This document shows, piece by piece, positions 7,813-16,493 of a DNA stretch of 64,000 nt. Under the pieces are notes generated by a model. The model had not been told where the DNA came from. It did no database searches and saw nothing but the letters and a program-made list of their open reading frames with translations. Positions within the stretch are counted from its first letter, which is position 1; each line of letters opens with the position of its first letter. Origin of the DNA: DATFMP01 sp035266845 (GTDB lineage Bacteria > SAR324 > JACQKK01); NCBI GenBank assembly GCA_035266845.1, contig DATFMP010000037.1, forward strand, positions 53,870 to 117,869. The letters run 5' to 3'. Both the position numbers and the translations under genes were made by a program.

Positions 7813-9411
7813 CTAGTGCTTGGAGATGTTCCACATGAAGGGGATGGGCGCGATGATCACGCCATCCAGTTTCGAGCTGTAGGCGCGCGCCAGGAACCAC
7901 TGGCCGGTGGGGATGTAGGTCACCACCTCGTAGGCGCGCTTCTGGATCTCATCCGCGAGCTGCTTGCGCTTCGCGAAGCTGGTCGCGCGGGCCCATTCGC
8001 CGCGCATCTTCTCCAGCTTGGCATCGCAGGGCCAGCCGAACCACGCCTTCTCCTTGCACCCGCCGGACACGCCGATGTTGTTGAGCGGCGTGAATACGTC
8101 CGCGGCGGACCACCAGGTGTGGAAGGCGTTCCACCCACCCTGCGCGGGCGGATCCTGCTTGGCCCGGCGGGAGGTGAGCGTGCTCCAGTCCATGGCCTGC
8201 ACTTCCACGTTCAGCCCGATCTGCCGCATGAGCTGGGCGGTCACCAGCGTCATGTTGTGCGAGAGCGGGATGTCCGTGGGGTCCATCAGTACCACCGGTT
8301 CGCCCTTGTAGCCCGACTCCTTCAGCAGTTCCTTGGCCTTGGCGATGTTGTGGTGGAGGATCGGCTCCGCGCCCACGTCCGACGCGTAAGGCGTGCCGCA
8401 GACGAACAGCGCGGCACAGGTCTGCCAGTACTTCGGGTTGCCGATGGCAGCCTGCATGTATGCCTGCTGGTCCATCATCCATTCCAGTGCCTGCCGCGCC
8501 TTGACGTTGTTGAAGGGCGGATACAGGTGATTCACCCGCAGCCAGCCCTGCTCGCCCAGGCCGATGCGCTCGATGCGGATGCCGGGCTTGCCGTCCATCA
8601 ACGGCAGCAGGTCGTGCGCCGGCTGCTCGAAGTAGTCCACCTCGCCCGTCAGCAGCGCATTCACGGCCGTCTGCTGGTCTGGAATGTAGTCCCACTCCAC
8701 CCGGTCCACCTTCACCACCTTGCCGCCCGCGGCCAGGCTGGGGGGCTCGGAGCGCGGCTTGTAGAGCGGATTTTTAACGTACACGACCTTGCTGCCCGGC
8801 ACCCACTCATCCACCTTGAAGATGAAGGGCCCCGAGCCGATGCTCTCCTTGGGCACCTGCTGGAACGGGTCCACCTCCGCATAGGCCTTGGGCATCATGA
8901 ACGGCACGTTGCTGGACAGCTTGCCCAGCGAATCCAGCACCAGCCCGTAGCGCTCCTTCAGTTCCATGCGGAACGTGCGGGCATTGACGACGTGCAGCCC
9001 CTTCACGACGTCCATCAGCTTCTGGCCCATCCCATCGCGCTTGCCCCAGCGCTGGATGGATGCCACGCAGTCTTCCGCCGTGACCGGCTTGCCGTCGCTC
9101 CAACGCAGGCCCTCGCGCAGGGTGAACGTGTAGGTGAGCCCGTTGGAGCTCACCTTCCAGCTGTCCACCATCTGCGGCTGGGGCTCCAGCTTCTCGTTTA
9201 GGGCGAACAGGGTATCCCACACCATGTAGCCATGGTTGCGGGAGATGTACGCCGTGGTCCAGATCGGGTCGATGTTCTTGAGGTCGGCGTGCGGCACCAT
9301 CCTCACCGTGGTCTCCGCCCGGGCTGTCGGGGCGAGGCACAGCAGGGACAGCGCCGCGCCGGACACCATCCATAGGCCGATACGGCCAAGAGTCCACTTG
9401 CGCGGATTCAT
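7813..9411 (-). CDS. ABC transporter substrate-binding protein, family 5 (oligopeptide/dipeptide type)
   Basis: The 532-residue protein begins with a Sec signal peptide (basic MNPRKWTLGR, a hydrophobic stretch to about residue 35, cleavage near ARAET) and continues as a family 5 solute-binding protein: NIDPIWTTAYISRNHGYMV, DTLFALNEKLEPQPQMVDSW, YTFTLREGLRWSDGKPVTAEDC and GSGPF are standard landmarks. These periplasmic proteins deliver peptides, glutathione, nickel complexes or opines to an inner-membrane ABC importer. No permease or ATPase gene lies beside it here, so it must pair with components encoded elsewhere. GGAG precedes the ATG. Its position before two M81 peptidases suggests a peptide-like ligand. 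Confidence 0.9.
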   Translation of the reverse strand: MNPRKWTLGRIGLWMVSGAALSLLCLAPTARAETTVRMVPHADLKNIDPIWTTAYISRNHGYMVWDTLFALNEKLEPQPQMVDSWKVSSNGLTYTFTLREGLRWSDGKPVTAEDCVASIQRWGKRDGMGQKLMDVVKGLHVVNARTFRMELKERYGLVLDSLGKLSSNVPFMMPKAYAEVDPFQQVPKESIGSGPFIFKVDEWVPGSKVVYVKNPLYKPRSEPPSLAAGGKVVKVDRVEWDYIPDQQTAVNALLTGEVDYFEQPAHDLLPLMDGKPGIRIERIGLGEQGWLRVNHLYPPFNNVKARQALEWMMDQQAYMQAAIGNPKYWQTCAALFVCGTPYASDVGAEPILHHNIAKAKELLKESGYKGEPVVLMDPTDIPLSHNMTLVTAQLMRQIGLNVEVQAMDWSTLTSRRAKQDPPAQGGWNAFHTWWSAADVFTPLNNIGVSGGCKEKAWFGWPCDAKLEKMRGEWARATSFAKRKQLADEIQKRAYEVVTYIPTGQWFLARAYSSKLDGVIIAPIPFMWNISKH

Positions 9412-10075
9412 CGGTTCTCCAGGTTGGTCGAATGCTGCGAACGAACTGCGGCTCGCCCGATCCCGGCCGGTGCCTGGCTTCCGGCGCACAGCGCGATTCC
9501 GCTGCTCCTTTTTGTGCCGGAAGCCCCCCACCATCCGTGCACCACAACCGATTGGAACGGGTGTTGGAATTTTCCGCCCGTCGGCCGCGAAAAGCAAGAC
9601 ACTCGCGGCTTTGCAGGGTCGGCCATGCGCGGCCTTGAACCCAGGCGCGGCGCGGCTCCGAAGGCTGGCCCGGGCCGGCTCATGGCGGCCCAGCCTTGGC
9701 GTTGACGACGTGCATTGCGCACCGCGCATGAGCCGATCAATCGGTTCGGGTGCGGGGAATTCCGACGGCGCGGTTGCTTGGTGTGCTACATGGGGCCTGA
9801 TTGCGTTGACACGGTCGCGCTTTCATGTAATATAAATGCCATTGGGAGTGTCATAAAAAGATACTCCATTTAGGGTATATTTGGCGCTGAAGCCGCACCA
9901 GGGAACGGAGCGGCGATGGCAACGCCGTCCTTGACAGTGGCGGCTATTTCGGGTTCTGCAGTTCAGGAAAAGAGAGAATTCCCGAAGACATCCCATGGAT
10001 GGGTGAAGGTTTCGGGCGCCCGGCCCGGGGGGAAACCGGCTCGGGGCGCTGCGCTTTCATCGGTGGGGTTCATCC
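9412..10075. promoter_or_regulatory. Divergent intergenic region with a rightward sigma-70-like promoter and long leader
   Basis: Of these 664 bases the right-hand part is AT-richer. TTGACA (9806-9811) is followed after 16 bases by TAATAT (9828-9833), a good candidate promoter for the lipoprotein gene at 10076. The predicted leader of about 235 bases starts with an 8-bp stem-loop (9845-9852 with 9860-9867, 7-base loop) and then contains further GC-rich inverted repeats. I compared it with the c-di-GMP GEMM consensus and could not match the core. I found no clear leftward promoter for the binding-protein gene and no credible gene. Confidence 0.45.
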
Positions 10076-13036
10076 ATGGGCTTCCGGCACGCCTTCCGGC
10101 ATCTGATCATCGCGACCGCCCTGCTGTCGCTGGCGGCATGCGGTCAGGGCAATTCGAACGGCAATGGGCAAAGCGTCCCGCTGGAGCAGACGTCCATCGG
10201 GTTCCGGCTCAGCTCATTCGACCAATCGGTGCTGGGCGGTGGCAGTACCACCACAGCCAGTCAGCCGCTTGCGGCCACCGTGCAGATTGACGGCGAACTG
10301 CTGGTGGTGCCCCACGATGGCACTGCGGAGAACGTGCTGTCGTTCGGGTTGACAATCGACCCCTCCAAGGTGCAGGTGCTCACGGTCAAGAACCTGGGCC
10401 TGGAAGCCGGCGCCTACGACTTCTACTTCCTGCTGAAGACGCCCACGACGCGCTTCGGGGGCTTCCTGCGGAACCGCCTGGTGCTCAGCGGCGGGACGAA
10501 CACGGTCACCCTCACGCTGAGCCCGATCGTGGGCGTGCAGGTGGATTCCGTGACGCAGTTCCGCGATCTGGCTCCGTTCGCCGTGCGCTATGACCCGGCG
10601 GTGGTGGGCGCCTATGCCAATCCGCGTTTTGGCGTCTCCATCAACGGAGGCACCGAGCACCTGTTCGACATATTCGTGGACGCGAACAATCCGGTGATCC
10701 TGCTGTTCCTGGAGCCGGGCGACTATCAGCTCAGCGTGCGCTTCTTCGATGGCGCCATCGTGCGTGACGTGCCCGTGGACGACACGATCAGCCTGTCACC
10801 GCCGAGCGATACCGGCGGCGGCACCGTGCCCGAGTTCCAACTCGTGCCGCTGACGGCCGAAGCCACCTACTCGTTCAGCGGACCTTCGCCCACCGCGCCG
10901 GGCAGCGCGACGTTCAACTTCACCATTCCGGTGGACGTGGTGAACGAGGTGGGCGGTCCCGATACGCCCTCCAACCCGCTCAGCAGCCGACTCAAGGCGG
11001 TGGTCTCCATCGTGGGCGATCAAAACACGCTGCAGGAGCAGGTCGTCACGCTCACGCCCGTGACCGACAGCGCGGGCAACATCCTGCACTATAGCGCCCA
11101 GGTCGTGCTCGATCCGTTCGTACAGGGCCAGATCACGTGGCAGCTTCGCTTCGTGGACCTCACCAGTGGCGCGGAGTTCGCCTACTGCGCTCTCAATTCG
11201 GACACGGCCAACACGCAGACGCCCAATCAGGGCAGCTTCGTGTGCAACCTGAACCTGCTGGTGCAGACACTCTCCCAGCAGTTCCCCACGGGCTCCGTGC
11301 AGGTGACGGTGAACGACGTGGTGGGGCTGGTGGATGGCGCCGTGGTGCTGATAAACGGCAAGCCCGTGGGCATCACGGGCAGCGGCACGGCCGGCCAATC
11401 CCTGGGTGAGCTGCTGGCCTTCCTGCCGCCGGGTACCTACTCGCTACAGGTGGTGCAGCGCATCGTGGATCCCTATGGCAGCGGCAAGATTCTGTCCCGC
11501 AGCTCCGATCCGCAGGACGTGACCATCACAGCCAACGCCATCACCACCGTGCCGATCACGCTACCGAACTTCCCCTTCGGTGCGCCGCAGGTGTTGGGAA
11601 CCACCCCGGCGGATGGGGCCACGGACGTGCCGGTGGATACCACCCTCTCGGTGACCTTCAGCCACCCGATGGACCACGCCAGCACCGAAGCCGCGATCTC
11701 CCTGGCCACCAGCGGCGGCACGGATGTGCCGCGCAGCTACGGCTGGTCCGCCGGTGACACGGTGCTCACCGTGACGCCTGCTGCCATGCTGGCCTACCAG
11801 ACCCCGTACAGCCTGGGCATTGCCAACTCGGCGCAGGACATCTACGGCCAGACGCTCGCCAGGAATCGCAGCGCCGCCTTTACCACCGGCACGCAACCGG
11901 ACGTGACGCCGCCACAGGTGACCGGCGTGACGCCACCCGCTGGTGCCGGCAACGTGGACGTGAGCCAGGGCGTGATCGTCACCTTCTCCGAGGCGGTGCA
12001 GACCGCCACGGCCGAGAGTGCGTTCTCGCTCAGCAGCGGCGGCACCGCCGTGTCGGGCAGCTTTGGCTGGTCGGGGGACAACACCGCGTTGACGTTCACG
12101 CCGGACGCGAACCTGGGTTACAGCACCGCCTACACCGTGAAGGTCGCGGCCGGTGTGAAAGATCTGGTGGGCAATGCCATGGCGCAGGACTTCACCTCGA
12201 CGTTCACCACCGGCCTGCAGCCCGATACGACGCCGCCCACGGTGGTGAGCATCACCCCGGCGGATGGCGCCACGGGCGTCCCGGTGGGCGACCAGATCGT
12301 CGTGCAGTTCTCGGAACCGATGAACCAGAGCTCGGTGGAGGGCGCGTTCGACGTCTCGCCCAACCCGGGTGGCAGCTACAAGTGGCTGGACACGAGCACG
12401 GTGGCCTTCGTGCCGGCCACCACACTGGCCTACAACACGCAATACGTCGTCACGATCGGGCCCAACGCGCAGGATGCCTCGCTTAACGCGATGGGCACGC
12501 AGGTGCAGATCGGCTTCCGCACCGCGCAGGCGCCTCCCAGCGCCACCACGATCACGCTGGAGGCCAGCCGCACCGTGCGGCCGCGTTCCTACGATGACGC
12601 GCTGTATCCCTTGACCCAGCCGGTCACCGTGCGCATCCCGTCGCTGGATGAGGTGCAGGTGGAGATGGATGCCGACGGAAACACCCTGGGCGATCCCAAC
12701 CGTTTCCTGCTGGTTCTGTCGCTGGGCCGGGTGAAGTGCATGTACCTGGGCGGCAAGTGGGATCGGCACCTGGGCGGGGTGCTGGAGGACATCTTCAAGG
12801 ATGCCTTCCAGACGCCGGTATGCACCCATGGCCACCTGCGCGCTGGCGACACCGTCACGCTGGAGCCCGGGCAGTACAGTCCGGACGTGGGACCCATCCA
12901 CGATGACGACGACGGAGGCGGCCCGCCGAGCGGCGACCATGCCGAGATCGCCGCGCGGGTGATCACCGGCAACCCGTTCTACCCGGTCACGCGCGTGCGG
13001 GTGACCCTGGACGTGGTGCCTCCCACGGCCCCTTGA
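10076..13036 (+). CDS. Large lipoprotein with three SbsA/Big_5-type Ig-like repeats
   Basis: The 986-residue protein has a lipoprotein signal (LLSLAAC, lipidated Cys22), a Gly/Asn/Ser spacer, then about 470 residues of beta-rich sequence I cannot assign. Three tandem repeats of about 110 residues follow (roughly 500-830), each opening with a PADGATDVPVD-like turn, then VTFSEPM, LTFTPxxxLxYxTxYTV and a DxxGNAM-like loop, which identifies SbsA-type (Big_5) Ig-like domains. A DDDDGGG stretch near the C-terminus could bind calcium. It lacks the +2 Asp linked to inner-membrane retention (Cys is followed by Gly), so outer-membrane or surface placement is plausible. It stands alone with its own promoter and terminator. 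The function is unknown; such proteins are usually structural or adhesive. Confidence 0.8.
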   Translation: MGFRHAFRHLIIATALLSLAACGQGNSNGNGQSVPLEQTSIGFRLSSFDQSVLGGGSTTTASQPLAATVQIDGELLVVPHDGTAENVLSFGLTIDPSKVQVLTVKNLGLEAGAYDFYFLLKTPTTRFGGFLRNRLVLSGGTNTVTLTLSPIVGVQVDSVTQFRDLAPFAVRYDPAVVGAYANPRFGVSINGGTEHLFDIFVDANNPVILLFLEPGDYQLSVRFFDGAIVRDVPVDDTISLSPPSDTGGGTVPEFQLVPLTAEATYSFSGPSPTAPGSATFNFTIPVDVVNEVGGPDTPSNPLSSRLKAVVSIVGDQNTLQEQVVTLTPVTDSAGNILHYSAQVVLDPFVQGQITWQLRFVDLTSGAEFAYCALNSDTANTQTPNQGSFVCNLNLLVQTLSQQFPTGSVQVTVNDVVGLVDGAVVLINGKPVGITGSGTAGQSLGELLAFLPPGTYSLQVVQRIVDPYGSGKILSRSSDPQDVTITANAITTVPITLPNFPFGAPQVLGTTPADGATDVPVDTTLSVTFSHPMDHASTEAAISLATSGGTDVPRSYGWSAGDTVLTVTPAAMLAYQTPYSLGIANSAQDIYGQTLARNRSAAFTTGTQPDVTPPQVTGVTPPAGAGNVDVSQGVIVTFSEAVQTATAESAFSLSSGGTAVSGSFGWSGDNTALTFTPDANLGYSTAYTVKVAAGVKDLVGNAMAQDFTSTFTTGLQPDTTPPTVVSITPADGATGVPVGDQIVVQFSEPMNQSSVEGAFDVSPNPGGSYKWLDTSTVAFVPATTLAYNTQYVVTIGPNAQDASLNAMGTQVQIGFRTAQAPPSATTITLEASRTVRPRSYDDALYPLTQPVTVRIPSLDEVQVEMDADGNTLGDPNRFLLVLSLGRVKCMYLGGKWDRHLGGVLEDIFKDAFQTPVCTHGHLRAGDTVTLEPGQYSPDVGPIHDDDDGGGPPSGDHAEIAARVITGNPFYPVTRVRVTLDVVPPTAP

Positions 13037-13078
13037 GCCGGGGCGGCGCGGCATAGCCGCCTCGTTGCTCCACAGTTC

Positions 13079-13112
13079 ACGCCCGCTTCCCCGCTTGCCG
13101 GGGGGCGGGCGT
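13079..13112 (+). terminator. Intrinsic terminator after the Ig-repeat lipoprotein
   Basis: ACGCCCGC (13079-13086) pairs with GCGGGCGT (13105-13112), extended inside by CCCC/GGGG with a small bulge, and is followed by a short T-rich run (TTGCTGTTTG). It lies 42 bases after the lipoprotein stop and separates it from the convergent cyclase-like gene. Confidence 0.65.
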
Positions 13113-13162
13113 TGCTGTTTGTGGAGGCAGGCGGCTGGGCCAAGCTGGCAGCCCCAATCGTC

Positions 13163-13810
13163 CTACGTCTGGCTGGTCACGGAGTAGAAGGAAAAGGGCA
13201 GCTCTTCGCGGCGCTCCGGCCGAAACGCGCAGTCCGTGCGCTGCACTACCGCCTCGTAGACGTTCTCGGTGATGAGCGTTTCGAAGCCGCGAGCGGTATC
13301 CTCACCCAGCTTGGAGGCGCGGTTCATCTCGTCGCCCATGGCGAGGTTGGGCCCGATGCCGAACACCTCGCCATAGCCGATGCCGATGCAGGTCTCGGCC
13401 GGGTGCGCTCCCGCCAGATCGGACGCGTTGAAGGCATGCACCCGCCGGTGGATTTCCAGCGCGGCATCAACCGCGTGATGCGGATCGTCGAAGAGCGCGG
13501 TCAGATCGTCCGCGAAGGCGCGCACGAGCCGGGCGCCGTGGGACCGCAAGACGGGCAGGCAGACCGTCTGCACATCATGGATGCGCAGCAGGCTCTGCAC
13601 CTCGCCGAATTGGATGGCCGTCTCGGTGAAGCCGGTCATGTCCAGGCAGAGGATGGCCGCTCGGGCCTTGTACTTGGCATGCAGTTCGGCCTCGCTCAGG
13701 TTGCCTTCGCGCACGGCGTCGAAGTCACGGTAGAGCTCCTCGCTCCACTCGCCGAGCTTGGCCAGCTCCGCGGGATCGGTCAGCCGCGGATAGGGGAAAG
13801 GCCGCCCCAT
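13163..13810 (-). CDS. Class III adenylate/guanylate cyclase homology-domain protein
   Basis: The 215-residue protein is essentially one class III nucleotide cyclase domain with a short N-terminal extension and no transmembrane segment. The first metal-binding Asp is Asp57 (CLDMTGFT) and the second is Asp101 (RAFADDLTALF). In the late helix GDEMNRASKLGED, Asn163 is kept but the transition-state Arg of classical cyclases is Lys167. Activity is therefore possible but not assured. I chose the ATG at 13810, preceded by GAGGGG; an upstream TTG would add eight residues. It lies 38 bases after the MmgE/PrpD gene and is probably cotranscribed. Two proteins with cyclic-nucleotide-binding domains are encoded within 12 kb. 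Confidence 0.8.
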   Translation of the reverse strand: MGRPFPYPRLTDPAELAKLGEWSEELYRDFDAVREGNLSEAELHAKYKARAAILCLDMTGFTETAIQFGEVQSLLRIHDVQTVCLPVLRSHGARLVRAFADDLTALFDDPHHAVDAALEIHRRVHAFNASDLAGAHPAETCIGIGYGEVFGIGPNLAMGDEMNRASKLGEDTARGFETLITENVYEAVVQRTDCAFRPERREELPFSFYSVTSQT

Positions 13811-13848
13811 CGTCCCCTCGGAAAGGTGCTGCAACTGCGGGTGCCGGC

Positions 13849-15204
13849 TCAGTCTCCTGCGGCCACCCGCGCAATGGGCCGGGCCGGCACCATCAGCCGA
13901 TCCACGACCGCCTCGAACCGATTATAATCGCAGCGCCGTCCCGTGCGGCGCTCGTAGTGGGTCAGGCAGTCCCGCACCTTGGCCTCGAGCTGCTCGGTGG
14001 TGATGGGGCTATCCGGCGAGCCGGGGAAGGGCATTACCTCCGTGTGCACCACCTCGTTGCCGTTCGCGTCGCGTCCAATCAGCTCCAGCGGGGTCGTGCG
14101 CCGGATGAGTCCCGTGGCCTTACCCTCCCGTTCCACCAGGCGGATGTGCTGCATGAGCCCCCGCACGTCCGGCCGGTGTACCGCGTCGTCCTCGAAGTGC
14201 GCGAGCCCCACGCCGCCGTCGATCATCGCGCAGGCCACCGTGTAGGCCCCGCAGAACTTGCCCTCGCTGCCCACCTGCGGGTCCTGTACGCGCAGGGGCA
14301 GGTAGGCACCCGCCGGTGCCAGCACCTCGATGTCCGCCACCATATCGAGCGCCGTGCCGGCCTGCTGCATCGCCTCACGGGCCTTCAGGGCCACCGCGAT
14401 GGGCCGGTGCGTGCCGTAGCAGCAGGGGAAGAGCTTCACCGCGATGCCGCCACCGTACAGGTCGAACTCGATGTCGTCAGGGTTCACCTCGATGGACTCA
14501 CCCTGGTACAGGTCGAAGTAGCCCTTGGGCCCGAACACGTCCGGATCCGCCGTGAGGCCGGCCCTCGCCAAGCGCGCGGCGCGCAGCCCGGCCGCGCCGG
14601 CCAGACCGGCCTGCAGGGGCTTGGCCATTGCGCCGAAGTTGCGCTGCAGTCCGCCGGCCTGCGCCGCGGCGATGGCCAGCGCATGGGCCGCGGCCTCGGC
14701 ATCCAGGCCGTAGAGATAAGCCAGCGCCGCTGCGGCGGCCAGCGGCCCGATGGTGCTGGTGGCGTGCCAGCCCTTCTCGTAGTGAGGGAAGCCCAACACC
14801 CTGCCCAGACCCACGTTCGTGGCCAGCCCCACGGCGAAGGCCGTGGGGGCGCGGTGGGCCCGCTCCGGTTCCGCGCGCACACCCGCCATCAGTGCCGCCA
14901 CGATGGGCGCGCTGGGGTGCGTGTTGCTGGACTGATGCACGTCGTCATAGTCCAGCGCGTGTGCGGCGGTGCCGTAGATCAGCGCGGCCGTCTCGCCCTC
15001 CGCCGGCTCGCTGCCGTCGGGCAGCAGGGCCTCGCCGCCCGGATACTGCCCCGCCACGCGGCGGGTCACCGGCTCGCCCCACCCGGCGAAGGCCACGGCC
15101 AGGGTATCCTCCAGGGCCGGCCGCACGAAGGGCAGCGCCTCGGCGGTTTGCGGCTCGGTGCGGGTGATCAGGTCAGTCAGACGCTGCATGAAGCGGCTGG
15201 TCAT
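13849..15204 (-). CDS. MmgE/PrpD family protein
   Basis: The 451-residue protein is a MmgE/PrpD-family member, related to 2-methylcitrate dehydratase, cis-aconitate decarboxylase and iminodisuccinate epimerase. Family-typical regions are ALIYGTAAHALDYDDVHQSSNTHPSAPI, the GWHATSTIGPLAAAAALAYLYGLD segment and KLFPCCYGTHRPI. The substrate cannot be told from sequence; without prpB or prpC nearby, a methylcitrate-cycle role is not supported. The start at 15204 has AGAGGAG upstream. The downstream partner is a cyclase-homology protein, an unusual pairing. It is divergent from the universal stress gene; the 259 bases between them show no promoter I would defend. Confidence 0.87.
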   Translation of the reverse strand: MTSRFMQRLTDLITRTEPQTAEALPFVRPALEDTLAVAFAGWGEPVTRRVAGQYPGGEALLPDGSEPAEGETAALIYGTAAHALDYDDVHQSSNTHPSAPIVAALMAGVRAEPERAHRAPTAFAVGLATNVGLGRVLGFPHYEKGWHATSTIGPLAAAAALAYLYGLDAEAAAHALAIAAAQAGGLQRNFGAMAKPLQAGLAGAAGLRAARLARAGLTADPDVFGPKGYFDLYQGESIEVNPDDIEFDLYGGGIAVKLFPCCYGTHRPIAVALKAREAMQQAGTALDMVADIEVLAPAGAYLPLRVQDPQVGSEGKFCGAYTVACAMIDGGVGLAHFEDDAVHRPDVRGLMQHIRLVEREGKATGLIRRTTPLELIGRDANGNEVVHTEVMPFPGSPDSPITTEQLEAKVRDCLTHYERRTGRRCDYNRFEAVVDRLMVPARPIARVAAGD

Positions 15205-15463
15205 GGCGGGTGCTCCTCTGGCGGTGCGGACGGCCCCGCGGCCCTCCGCGATCGCGGGAGCATGGCGAGTGGCCGACGGCTTGTGACTTCCTTCTAGCGC
15301 AAGCGGGACGCACGGCGCAAATGCGAACGGGTCAGCGCTGCGCCGCACCCCGGTGCGGTGTCAGGCCGCGCCGGCGGCCCCGCGGCAGCCGCCTCCCTGT
15401 CCATGCCCGGGCCGCAATGGTAAAGTGGTCTTACGGGCTGACACTTACCATCTGGAGTGAACT

Positions 15464-16315
15464 ATGATGAAGAGCATTCTCGTTGCGCTGGACGGCTCCC
15501 CCGCGTCGCTGACCGGCCTCAAAGAGGCGGCGCGCTGGGCGGAGATCCTGGGCGCGGAGTTGCGGGGCGCGTTCGTGGAGGACGAGCAGCGCTTTGTGTA
15601 CTATCCCGCGGGCTTTTCGGCCGAGGGCGGCGTGCCCGTGGCGGCGCCGCTGCCTGAGGAGGATATGGCCGCGGAGAACGAGAAGGTGCGCAAGGAGGGC
15701 GTGGAGATTCGTCAGGCCTTCGAGGCGGCGGTGAAGGGCAAGTCGCTGCGCACCGAGTTCATCCAGGTGCGGGGCAACGTGAACCAGATTCTCACCCGCG
15801 AGGCCCGCGCCGCGGACCTGGTGGTGATGGGCCGGCGGGGCCGCAACGACCCGGTGGATTCCACCGAGGCCGGGCCCACCACCGAGACCCTGATCCACAG
15901 TGCTCTGCGGCCGGTGCTGGTCGTGCCGGAGAAGTTCTCCGGCGATGGCACTTTTGTCTTTGCCTATGATGGCAGCAAGGGCGCCCAGCGCGTCGTGGCC
16001 GCAGGCACCGAGCTGGCCGCAGCCGTGAAAGGCAAGGTTTCCGTGCTCTCCATCGGGGACGATCCGCAGCTCAAGCGCGACCAGGAAGAGGTGCTCAAGC
16101 GCTACTGGCGGCCGTATGGCCTGGACACGAAGCTGAATGTGGCCAAGCGCGAGGGCAAAGCCTCGACCATGATTGTGGACTTTGCCCGCCAGCAGAACGC
16201 CGGCATGATCGTGATGGGTGCCTTCGGCCACAACCCACTGCGCGAGCTGTTCTTCGGCAGCACCACGCTGGAAGTTCTGGCCGAGACCGGCTGCCCCGTG
16301 CTGCTGATGGCCTGA
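15464..16315 (+). CDS. Tandem-domain universal stress protein (UspA family)
   Basis: The 283-residue protein is two UspA folds in a row. Each begins with a beta strand ending in Asp (ILVALDGS; FVFAYDGS). The second domain has the nucleotide-binding motif GAFGHN...FGST (G-2X-G-9X-G-S/T), whereas the first reads GRRGRN and lacks the final Gly-Ser, so ATP binding is probably limited to domain 2. Such proteins are cytoplasmic and linked to stress survival. TGGAGTGA precedes the double ATG at 15464/15467. It is a single-gene unit, closed by the hairpin at 16331-16355. Confidence 0.93.
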   Translation: MMKSILVALDGSPASLTGLKEAARWAEILGAELRGAFVEDEQRFVYYPAGFSAEGGVPVAAPLPEEDMAAENEKVRKEGVEIRQAFEAAVKGKSLRTEFIQVRGNVNQILTREARAADLVVMGRRGRNDPVDSTEAGPTTETLIHSALRPVLVVPEKFSGDGTFVFAYDGSKGAQRVVAAGTELAAAVKGKVSVLSIGDDPQLKRDQEEVLKRYWRPYGLDTKLNVAKREGKASTMIVDFARQQNAGMIVMGAFGHNPLRELFFGSTTLEVLAETGCPVLLMA

Positions 16316-16330
16316 GCCCCCAGCCTGCCT

Positions 16331-16355
16331 GTGCGGGGAACCACGCTCCCCGCAC
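16331..16355. terminator. Hairpin between convergent usp and receiver/cNMP genes
   Basis: GTGCGGGGA (16331-16339) pairs perfectly with TCCCCGCAC (16347-16355) around a 7-base loop, 15 bases past the universal-stress stop. No long T-run follows, but the position between two convergent genes supports a terminator or 3' stabiliser. Confidence 0.55.
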
Positions 16356-16493
16356 CATCCTCTCGCTCCATTCGGACAAACGGTTCGCAGGTACGGACCG
16401 TGTGCCCTGAGCCTCCTCACCGCGGGGACGCAGGGCAGCGGCAGCCCGTCTCAAAGGCTCGGGCACTCCAGGCTGATGAGGTCTGCGGCCGGG

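Noticed and set aside
9841..10075. c-di-GMP (GEMM) or other known riboswitch in the lipoprotein leader
   Set aside because: The leader has a hairpin and GC-rich pairs, but I could not match the conserved GEMM core or another class I know. A covariance-model search would settle it.
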